Origin: Gongronella butleri
Lineage: Eukaryota; Mucoromycota; Mucoromycetes; Mucorales; Cunninghamellaceae
Length of the DNA: 64,000 nucleotides
Assembly: GCA_025201375.1 (NCBI GenBank)
Contig: JAIWZP010000006.1
Span: 1 to 64,000 of the forward strand
Reading direction: 5' to 3'
This document shows positions 55,060-64,000 of the stretch, piece by piece; the first letter of the stretch is position 1, and every line of letters begins with the position of its first letter. The position numbers and the translations under genes were made by a program. Below the pieces are notes generated by a model that was not told the DNA's origin, ran no database searches, and worked only from the letters and a program-made list of their open reading frames with translations.

Positions 55060-57676
55060 ATGGCCAACAACCCAGGCAAATGTAAAAAGAAAAAAAGAAA
55101 GTAAAACAATTGCTAGAGTCCTCACATTGATATTTTTTTTTTTTTAGCAAAGCACCTTATGAATGAGCCTGCAAAGGTAAAAATTGCAAAAAAATAATAT
55201 CATAGGGATTTGTTTGGGCCCCAAGGGATGATGGGTCCAATGGGTATTGGAAAAAAAATTTAATCTATGCGGCCTTTTTTTGCATTTTGATTAGATTGTC
55301 CAAGACAGTCTCCATGGGCTCTGTTACGCGAATCCTTATTTGAAACTGTTGCCAGAGGAACGAGGTAAGGAGCACACTTGCAAAAATGAAAATAAAGGCC
55401 CAGGAGATTCCAAGGACCGCTTGGCGGCACTCAATTGACGCGTTTTGGGTTCTTTTTTTTTTTTGAGTGATTTATGCGGCCAATGTGGACAATGTGGCGC
55501 GCAAGCAGGTGACGTTAATTGCAGGCGGCGGGTCTGGACACGAGGGTGCGTATGCGGGCTTTGTGGGCGATGGCTTGCTAACTGGGGCCGTGTGCGGCGG
55601 CGTGTTTGCATCGCCATCTGCGAGCCAAGTGCTGGCAGCCATTGAACGTGTGCAATCGACGCATGGCGTGCTTGTCGTTGTCATGAATTATACAGGCGAT
55701 TGCTTGCATTTTGGCCTGGCCGTCGAGCGCGCCAAAGCCAAAGGCATCCAAGCCAAGCTGCTCGTGGTCAATGATGACATTGCCAGTCGCGATACACGTG
55801 TCGGTGGCCGCGGCATGGCCGCGACCGCCATGGTGATCAAGTGTTGCGGCGCATTGGCTGCACAAGGGTAAACAATCTCTAAAAGAGCCTGATCAAGCCC
55901 AAAAAAAAGTGAATTGGAGCATGATACCCATTGTATTTTTCGTTTTGTTTTTTTTGTTTTTTTTTGTTTTTTTTTTAGAGTGGCACTTGACGAGATTGCC
56001 CAAGCGGGACAAGCCGTGATTGAACACAGTGCCACCTTGGGGGTTGCATTGGATCATTGTCATGTTCCGGGATCGGCAAGCAATGTGACCTTGCCAGCGG
56101 GGGAAATGGAATTAGGCATGGGAATCCACAATGAGGCTGGGTTGTCTCGACTTGCGCTCATGAATGCACACGACTTGGTTGCTCATATGTTGGATTTACT
56201 GATGCCGCACCTGCGGCTGGCGCACAATGGCGACAAGACGCGTGTGGTGCTCATGATCAACAATTATGGCGGCACGCCGGCACTCGAGTTTCATGTGGTT
56301 GTCAAGGAAGCAATTGAGCAAGTGCACAAGCAATGGACCCATCTGACGCTGGAACGAGTCTTGTCAGGGTCCTTTGTCACGTCGCTCAACATGCCCGGAT
56401 TCTCACTCAGCCTGCTGACCCTGCCCGACAATCACGAATTGGCCGACCGCTGGCTCTCCTGTCTCGACGCCCCTGTTCATGCATTGAGCTGGCCAAACAC
56501 CATCTCGTATGGATCCAAAGACATTTATGGCACCTGCTTGTCATCTTCCGAGGATGCGCAGCACACAGACACCACCACAGACTCAGCCCAAGGTCCCGTC
56601 AAAAAAAGAAAAAAAAAGAAAAAGAGGCACAGAAAAAATTCTGGGGTGCTGGGGAAAAAAAACAGAATCGGGCCAGCGCGCGGGCTATTGTTTGCCGTGG
56701 CGAGTGCCCATGGTTGTGCTCTTTTTTGCTTTGTTTGGTTAGGCTGCATAATTGGAGGCGACGTCGTCTGTGTTACGGGATGATCCATTTGGGGGGTGTA
56801 GAGACGAACAGAAGTGGGACCGTGTGCATCGGCATGTGTCGCATTGTTGCTGCGGGACACAAAAAAAAAAAAAACCAAACTTCTCAGCTGGGCAATACGG
56901 AAAATCTTCCAATCGAACCATGAAAAATTCAAACCCATTTTTTTTTATTGTTATGCAGTTTCTCATGCGCCTGCCGTGCTGGAAAAGGTGCTGCGCGCCG
57001 TTGTAAAGCAATTGGTGGCCATGGAACCCACGGTCACATCGTATGACACGGTGCTCGGCGACGGCGATTTGGGCCAGGCGTGTGTTTTTGCAGCTGATGG
57101 TAAAAGAAGGTTCAGGCTTGGCGCATCTAGCTCATTTTTCCTTTTTTATGCTCAACTTGCCTTGTTTTATTTTCCCCTTGCGCCGTAGCCATTGACAAAG
57201 CCATGCCAAAGATCATGCATGCAAAGAGCATGGTCGATGCTATTTTGGTCCTAGCCGAAACCATTGATCATCATATTGGCGGCACATCATCCGCCATCAT
57301 TTGTATCTATCTCAATGCTCTTGCCAAGGGCCTGCTTGCCTCGTCGGACGACACGTCACGCGACAATGCCACGCGCTGGAGCCATGCGGCAAAATACGCG
57401 CTCCAGGCCCTCATGCAATACACACAGGCGCGGAAAGGCGACCGCACCATGATGGACACCCTCATCCCCTTTGTCGACACGTGGACCGCGTCCAAGTCGC
57501 TCGACACCGCCCTCGAAGCCGCGCGAAACGGAATGACCGCCACCATCAAACAAAAGCCCGCCCTTGGCCGCACAGCCTACCTGTCCGAGGAAACAGTGCG
57601 ACAGGCAAACATGCCCGACCCAGGCGCATACGCACTCGCCCAACTCCTCGAGACCATCGTTACCGCAGCGCAATAA
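55060..57676 (+). CDS. DAK1: Dihydroxyacetone kinase (DAK)
   Basis: ATP-dependent kinase that phosphorylates dihydroxyacetone in glycerol and methylglyoxal detoxification metabolism; cytosolic. Exons 55060-55081, 55148-55176, 55295-55364, 55468-55867, 55979-56592, 56959-57099 and 57189-57676; 587 residues, the usual length. DhaK domain: SKHLMNEP, TLIAGGGSGHEGAYAGFVG, VMNYTGDCLHFGLA, GGRGMAATAM, and GMGIHNEAGLSR, whose His forms the covalent bond to substrate. DhaL domain: YDTVLGDGDLGQACV and HIGGTSSAII with ATP-binding residues, then WSHAAKYAL and DTWTASKS, LGRTAYLSEETV. The junction after the linker uses a weak donor (GTCCCG at 56593) and a 366-base intron; the phase fits, but a small linker exon may have been missed there. 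Confidence 0.92.
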
Positions 57677-58469
57677 TAAAAAATAGCCAAATGGTTACTT
57701 TTTTTTTTCTGTTTTCGCTCGTTTTCTCCATTTTACAGTAATACAAGTGGGCACCAATGCAAAAAGTAAAGCAACGACGAAGCAATCGCACGTGTAGTTT
57801 TTTGTAAATCAACTTTAGTGTGGAAAAGTCGTTGTTTTCCACCTGTCTGCTTTCCAGGTCCTCCAGGGATCAATCAAATTACCATTTTTAATTTGATCCC
57901 AATACTGTCGAGGAGCAGGTTGACGAGACATAGCCTTTTTGACTGCCCTGAGGTTCACGGAAACCGGAGAAATGCGCCAATTTTAGAAGAAAAAAACATA
58001 CCATCATCATTTTAGTAGCATTCGTCCAATCATCCATCTGATCGATGCCGATGATGGGATCTGCAATGAGATAAAGTGGCCCGCAGCAAGTTTGGCCACG
58101 TTTTGGATTCATCAATTGCATTTAAACCAGCAAAAAATGTTAAACTCTCACCACTTTGGCCGCTCACTCGAGCGACGGTATAGCTAACCAACGTATACGC
58201 GACACCGTCAAATGAATCAGTGAAAGCAAGCGAGTTTAATGCACTTTTGGTTTGCCACGTACGTGCCAGGATGCTGGCGAGTTTGGTCACCAAGTGCCAA
58301 TTTGATCCTGATTTTTACCATACCTCATGAAACTGCAAGCCGATGGCCGAAACAAACATGTCAGCGTTGATTCTTTGTCGTGCTCCTCACCTCTTCCCAA
58401 TTTGCGGCAATTTGGAAAGCTGGTTCGTAAGAAATCATCAAAAAATTGATTTTAGAGGTAAATCAACTT
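57677..58469. other. Intergenic, 3' flank of DHA kinase
   Basis: No gene supported. Sequence next to repeat copy C. Confidence 0.35.
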
Positions 58470-59320
58470 GAACTCGTCAATAAGACAGGATGAAGCTCGA
58501 AAGCATGCCCTGTTGTGAAAGGACAAGCTTGAAAAACAGTGTGGGACGTCATTCGCACCTGTCTCAAATGATTGGATGCGTGCCACACACAATTCAATTT
58601 TTTGTCGTGTCGAGGCGCCGAAACCAAAACTGAAAATTTGGGTTCGCAGAATTGCATCAAACTTATACACATGATGAACGGCCCTGGAGAAACCATGAAA
58701 ATGACAAAAAGGATGCCGATCCACTTGCTAGTTTACGAGCATTGGGCAAATTTCAGTGAAAATTTGCGAGTGAATTGTGCAAGATTATCTGCAGCATGAA
58801 TCTCCGCTGACGCGTTCACAATCAAGAAATGACCCCTGTGCATTGGTTTGATTCGAAACAGACGCGTGTGACGCGTCGTTTGATGCAGTTTTTCACGCGT
58901 CGAAAAATATATATGATTTTGAAACCGTATCAAAAATGCAAAAAAATCATTTGTTTAATTAATTGATCACTCACGTCCACATACGCAGCAAGTCAAACGC
59001 TTTCCGATGAATTAACTTTTATGGCGCTGCGGTCAATCCTCGTTGATTTTGCCTTGACGTGAAAAATGGCAGCTTTTTGAGTTTTACGCGACAACCAGTC
59101 GTTGACCCCGGTTCTTTATGAAATTTCTGTCGGTAAAGCGACGTGATTTACCATGTGGCTGAACGGCGCGACGATCCGAGGACCTAAATTTCTCAATTTT
59201 CTGGTCCTCGGCTGTACGCCTTGGAAAATTGGCGATTTTTGAACATGGCCATTGCGCGCCTCTAATAGGCGCAGTGCCTCGCGGATGGGCTCATTTGAAC
59301 GAGTGAGCGACGAAGCATTG
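58470..59320 (-). repeat. Dispersed repeat family, long copy (C)
   Basis: Read on the minus strand it repeats the order of copies A and B: TTCAAATGAGCCCATCCGC, a CGCCAATTTTCCAAGG block, GCGTATGTGGACGTGAGTGA, ATATATATTTTTCGACGCGT, AATTTGCCCAATGCTCG, and GTTTCTCCAGGGCCGTTCAT. It is more diverged than A and B are from each other in the small open frame. Confidence 0.7.
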
Positions 59321-59954
59321 ATTCAATAAGCAAAATGGTCTTGTAATTATTCGTTGTGTCGACAAGTAACCAAACAATGAAAAAAATGGTCAATTGCCAT
59401 TTTCTCGTCAAGGGATACACTCGCATTAAGACAAAGGCAAGTTCATTTGAACGAGAATCGTCACGCGTCGTTGCCCAAAAAGTACCTGAACCTTGTAGGT
59501 CGTGAACCCATCGACTAGCAATAAAAAATCAATCAAAAAAAATTGAATCCCAATTTTCTCGCGCGAGACACGGACAGCCCCAATTACAACCACCACCGTG
59601 CCTGTGCCAGCGACATGTGCGTCGAAAAGTGCTCCTGGTTGGTTGCCATGGTTGTGCCATGAGAAAAACATTGCAATGGAGCTCGTCATTTATCTTTATT
59701 TGGGAGCTTGATCGTGACAACAAGAAACTTGAGAAAAAAAACATATACATCTTTTGAAAGGGAGGAGAAGGGATAAAACGGGTTGCAAAAAAGGAGGATG
59801 CTGAAAATGAGAGAAGTGGGGCTAGAGCGGGAAACACGAAAAAAAAGCGCGTCGCGGCGCACAAACAAACAAAGAAGAGAGAGAGACAGAGAGAGATCGT
59901 ACAATTGTCATTGGGAAGAAAAATTTAAGGTATCAGCCTGCATGTGAGCGACTA
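59321..59954. other. Intergenic, 3' flank of ERT1-like gene
   Basis: No gene supported; purine-rich near 59755-59900. Confidence 0.35.
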
Positions 59955-62758
59955 TTATTGCGCCATGTCAATGGGTAAAAAGTTGCCTACGATGATCGTC
60001 TGCATCATAAAAAATATGGTGAATTTGCGCTATTTTTTTTTTTTTTTTTTTTTTTTGCCAATGTGACTAATTTGATGTCATCTTCTTACAGGTCTATCAT
60101 TGAAGAAGATGCAAAACGAAAAAAAAAAAAGTAAGCGACAATTGACAAAGGCGTGGGGCGTGAATGAGCCTATTACATGTTGAATTTGTCACGGCGCACC
60201 GTGAATGAGAAGCAGCACGAGAGAATGGTTGCCTTTTTTTGATGCCTTATCAGGCATGACGTGAGTACAGCCTTTTGCTTTGCGTCAAAGGCAATGTTGC
60301 CGTATTTCTACAGGGTAGAGGGGGTGAGCGCGTAAAAAAAAAACAAAAATGAAAAAAAAAGTGGCTGCGCCGGCGAGGTACCGGTAGCACCAAGCAATTT
60401 TTGCTCACCTCCCAATAATTGACGGTGGATTCTTCCGCCATGATTTCATAGATGCACATTTGACCCTATGATGCAAAAAGGCAAAAAAAAAGGTGAGCAT
60501 TTTTTGACCAAAAATTCCCCCCTCGTTGGTCACTTACGTCACGCAGCTCGTCAACCGAGACGTCAATGAGTGTTGCGAATTCCTTGTTTCCCTTGTAAAT
60601 TTCGCCGGTGCGACGCCAGAGACACGCGGGAATGGCCATGGCGGTGAACACGCGATCGTAATCCTAAAAAAAATAAGAAGAAAAAAAAAGATGAGCACAA
60701 GATGGGCCGATGCACTGGGCTCAGCACCGATCTCCATCGCGAAGCATCGCCGGCATCTTTGATTAGCGCTGTGTACCAATAGGAGTCGCTCAAAGGCTTC
60801 TTCCACTAGGATTAGATCCACATCAGTCAATGATTGTGCAACATCTCTAAAGGCGGGACGGAATGTTCCCATGACATTCAATATTCGTTGGCGGCTATCT
60901 GGCGACATGCTACACATTGGCAAAAAAAAGGGGGGATGCAAGATGTTGAGTCACAGATCTAATGCACCAATTGGAGAGCACGGCACTTTTTTTTTTTACG
61001 TACTGCTGATCCATGTAGCGCTGCAGCCGTGCATAGCCATTGACATAGTTGTAAGGTTTCAGGAAGCCAGCTTCGTACTTTGCATTGATCACCTCGTTGA
61101 GGCGGTCTTCTAGTTTGCCGTCCTTTGGATCTGCCGCCGTCAAGAAGAATTTCTCGCGAATCCATTCCTTGTCATTTTTTTTCGAAACATCGTCCAAAAA
61201 GTTGCTAACGAAAATAAAAAAAGGAATTGAGCATCCGAAAGAGGGCGCGTGCGCGTGCCGCGTCGGTCGGGCTCTCGTCGGTGCTGGAAAATTGCCATTT
61301 TGCGGCGTAAAACGAAAAAAAGGGCGACTTACTCGAGAACGTCGAGCTCATTGCCCATGGACTGGCTAAAGGTGACGGCTAGCGACGGTGTAGCCGATCC
61401 TAGCAACAGAAAATAAAGGAAAAGAGTTGTGTGAGAGAGACACAAAAATCAACAACAATGGATCACTTTGTTTCTCTTTGTTAGTCAGATATGCCACCCC
61501 TACGCCCTCCCCTTTTTCAGCCCTCCCGCGCCCTTGCCCCTTGATCCTTTTCTTCCCCGCCTCTTTTTTCCATTTTCTGCATAGCTTGGCAACCCAGCCT
61601 TTTGTCGCATCGCCTCTTTTTTGGACGACTCCCTCCTGCTGTCCCCCTTGTTGTGTGTGTTTATTGTTCTATTGCTCTTGTGTCTTGAAGGCGATTGCCC
61701 TTTTTTTCTTCCGCCGCTCCCTTTTTTTTGTTTTTTTTTTTTTGGAACCTGTCTCCTATTTTTTCCTCCACAAAAGAAAAATCTCTTTGTTCGTCGTCTT
61801 TTTTTTTTCTTTCTCCTGTCCTCGATTGCACATCTGCCCTAAAATAACCTATTTCGTTTCCCACGCCCTCGCTTGGCTGCGTTTTTGTTGGTTGATGAGG
61901 GGGGTTAGCTTCTTACTCCATTGATATTGTAATGGTTGGTGCAGCGGTGGCTGGTCGTCCATGTCATCGTGTGGGTGCATGTCTATGGCATTTGGCGGCG
62001 TGGGCAGCGGTGTGGCGACATGATGGTGGTTTGTGGGCGGCGACACGGATGGCGACGGTGCGGCCAAGGATGCCTGCGCCGCTGCTGGTGCTGAAGGTGA
62101 CATTGTTGTCGTCATTGCCTTGTTTGGCGGCTTGCCGAGCTTCTTGCGCCCCGCATTGGCGCGCGGCTCGTCATAACACATATTGCCAATGTTGCGTCGA
62201 ATGCAGCGTTGACATGGCCGCCCTAAAGAAACCAAAAAAAAAAAAAAAAAGAATTCATTCGTTGTTTTCCGTCGCCTCCATTCACCGCTCCTTTTGTTTC
62301 AAAAAAGATCAGACCCTCATTGTCACGCCGCTCTGCCCTCCCTCCCTCCTTTTTTTTGTTTGCATGTCTCGCTCGCCATTGAAGCCGCGCGAGGCAGAAT
62401 GAGGAGAGAAAAAAAATCGCCCATTGTCCGCATCATCCCACTTTTTTTTCTTTTTTTTTTTTTTTTCTCTCGCTGGTGTGCGTGAGTGGGCGCGTGTGTG
62501 TGAGTACATGGCTTTTTTTTTTTTTTTTTTACCTTCGTCACAGGTCATATGAGACCGACGGCAGTACACGCAGGCTATAAAAAAATGTTTGTAGTGTCGT
62601 TAGTGATTTGGCGTGACGAATGCGCATCCCTTGGGTATTTTTTTCTTCATTTGCGTCGTTTGTAGCGCGACAATTTTTCTTTTCTTTGTACCCAATGACA
62701 CCTTTTTGCGCTTCCTCTTCAAGTGTGGGTCGGTTGGCATCGGCGGTGATTCGGACAT
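59955..62758 (-). CDS. ERT1: ERT1/AcuK-type gluconeogenesis transcription factor (Zn2Cys6 + PAS)
   Basis: Nuclear activator of gluconeogenic genes (PCK1, FBP1 and similar in ascomycetes). Eleven exons: 62758-62692, 62574-62533, 62222-61917, 61399-61333, 61204-61004, 60909-60777, 60663-60538, 60465-60409, 60307-60177, 60093-60090 and 59999-59955; 392 residues, every junction in phase. The zinc cluster near the N terminus has Cys24, 27, 34, 40, 43 and 52 (ACVYCRRSHMTCDEGRPCQR), spread over three exons. After a Pro/Ser linker come the conserved YARLQRYMDQHMSPDSRQRI, AQSLTDVDLILVEEAFERLL, the PAS-like AIPACLWRRTGEIYKGNKEF, IYEIMAEESTVNYWEKYGNI, AVLTSC, CCFSFTVRRDKFNIPTIIVG and NFLP. The NIPTIIVGNFLP end requires the 4-nt exon 10. 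The gene is shorter than many ascomycete homologues mainly in the linker. Confidence 0.93.
60090..60093 (-). other. 4-nt microexon of the ERT1-like gene
   Basis: On the minus strand ACCT lies between an acceptor (CAATGATAG) and a strong donor (GTAAGAAG). Joined to AT at the end of exon 9 it gives Ile-Pro in KFNIPTIIVGNF, the conserved C-terminal string of the family. Direct joining of exons 9 and 11 gives an early stop. Confidence 0.85.
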
Positions 62759-64000
62759 GCTGGCTGTAAATACTGGATGAAAGCGGGATCGAGGCGCGGC
62801 TGGCAAGTGTCGAATGAAATAATAAAAAAAGAAGGACGCAAAAACGCAAAAGAAGGAAGGGGTGTTAAATCTAGACGATTTACAATGGTATGAATTGCAG
62901 GGGGAAAAAACGAGAAGAAGAAAGGGAAAGAAAGAAAAAGGCAAAGATTTCCCAAAACTACACTTTTTGAGTGCCCACACACGGGCACACGCCCTTTTTT
63001 TTTAAAAAAAAAAAAGACTCACGCTCACACACCATCCTTTTTTGCCTATTTCTCTTTTTTTTTTTTCTGTGGTCCACGCACTGTGTTCCCCTCCCTTTGC
63101 TCTGGCCTCCCCCCTTTTTTTGTGCGTTTTTTCCCCCACACCACTGCGTCATCATCGCGCAACACACAACAAGCCTTGAAAATTTTGTTGCGGCGCATCA
63201 ATTGGGGGTTCTGGGAGACGAGAAGAGAGGGGGGACAAGGTTCAATTTGTGGAACCTGTTGGCCCAGTGAGGGAAATCAACGAGATGTGGGGAAAAAGTG
63301 GGCAGTGGGAGATCTTCTTTTGTGGGCGGCGCGCGTCTTTTTCGCGGCGGGCTTTGCGGACCGAGAAATTTCGCACATTGCCCCTGCTTTTCATGCCACT
63401 CTCCCCCTTTTTTTTGAACTCTTTATGCGTTGATGTCGGCATTGGTGGGAAGAAACGACGCGGCGGCCCATCTTTTTCGCAAAAAGGTAAGGAGGGGTGT
63501 CGTTTTTCATGGAAGAGCGGCGCGAGCCAGGGGGGAAAAGACTGGATCAACAGAGCTGCGTGTCCTAAAAAGGACACAACAGGGTGGAGACAGAGGCAAA
63601 AAGTGTGTGGGATGAAACAATGCCGGGCCAAACACGAACAAGAAGAAAGAAAAAACAGACGATCACGCATGCTCACGCACCCCCTTGCCCCCTTGTCCTC
63701 GTTCCTTACACACACACCAAGAAAAAAAAAAAAAAAAAAAACTTGGCTTCATCAAGAAGACCACCTGATTTGCAGGTCGGACCACGTTACACAATCACTT
63801 TTTGCGCTTGGACACATTTGGGGGGTGCGAGACCAAAAAAAAAAAAAAAAAGAACCCAAAGACCTGTTGCCCAATTTGCTGGTCAAATGAGAGCCCAAGT
63901 TGCCGGACCCCAAAGCCAAAAATAAAATAAAAAAGTGGAGAAAACGTGGTGTCATGTTTCTTTTTTTTTTGCAACATTAGATGAAAATAAGAAAAATTAA
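62759..64000. promoter_or_regulatory. Upstream region of ERT1-like gene to window end
   Basis: 1.24 kb without a recognisable gene. T-, A- and CT-rich low complexity (62997-63013, 63055-63066, 63720-63740, 63834-63851). Open frames are short and without family resemblance. It should contain the ERT1-like promoter and perhaps that of a gene beyond the right edge. Confidence 0.4.

Noticed and set aside
63249..63890. 213-codon plus frame near the right edge
   Set aside because: Composition dominated by Lys/Arg/Gly from low-complexity DNA; no domain, and overlapping frames on the other strand are of similar length.

Overview
The window looks like nuclear DNA of an early-diverging filamentous fungus, most likely Mucoromycota. 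The reasons are spliceosomal introns in nearly every gene, fungal-specific Zn2Cys6 regulators, a GPI-type chitin deacetylase, an ATG15 lipase, and an SS18/SSXT-type polyglutamine protein together with an inositol transporter carrying a cysteine-rich loop. The assignment is inference; no rRNA or tRNA was seen to anchor it. Introns are short and often hold long A runs after the donor or T runs before the acceptor.

Layout. 1-2786 (+) is the body of a Zn2Cys6 transcription factor whose zinc cluster lies outside the window. 3800-6330 is a tandem duplication of a MIF/tautomerase gene (-). 6700-8200 is repeat-derived, followed by a broken Fanzor (eukaryotic TnpB relative) at 8309-9521. 10138-12490 (-) is a ten-exon D-2-hydroxyglutarate/D-lactate dehydrogenase. 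12804-14595 (-) holds an unknown intronless gene and a C-terminal relic of a paralogue. 15695-17446 (+) is the autophagic lipase ATG15 and 17710-20103 (+) a TBC/coiled-coil protein. After a repeat-bearing gap come a C-terminal Zn2Cys6 factor (22553-23898, -), the exon-junction protein Y14/RBM8A (25020-25873, +), an inositol transporter (26062-28384, -), an SS18-like coactivator (28952-31322, +), a chitin deacetylase (31841-33353, +) and NADH-cytochrome b5 reductase (33455-34632, +).

34.6-45.9 kb is an accessory island: a Crypton-like tyrosine-recombinase element (36151-38744, -), a zone unusually dense in TACTGTA/TACAGTA palindromic words, a 117-bp tandem repeat, and two or three small secreted-protein genes. 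Core genes resume with mitochondrial bL19 (45919-46499, -), LST8 of the TOR complexes (46687-48534, +), an MGA2/SPT23-like factor that lacks its membrane anchor (48909-51026, -), a PCL-type cyclin (52627-53767, -), dihydroxyacetone kinase (55060-57676, +) and an ERT1/AcuK-type gluconeogenesis regulator with PAS domain (59955-62758, -).

Functionally the core genes centre on carbon and nutrient handling (inositol uptake, DHA kinase, D-2HG oxidation, ERT1 regulator, TOR, Pho85-type cyclin, autophagy). No operon logic is expected. The strongest novelties are two microexons of 4 and 5 nt that restore perfectly conserved protein motifs, a decayed Fanzor, a nearly intact Crypton, and a five-copy dispersed repeat family. 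No CRISPR, rRNA, tRNA or telomere was seen.
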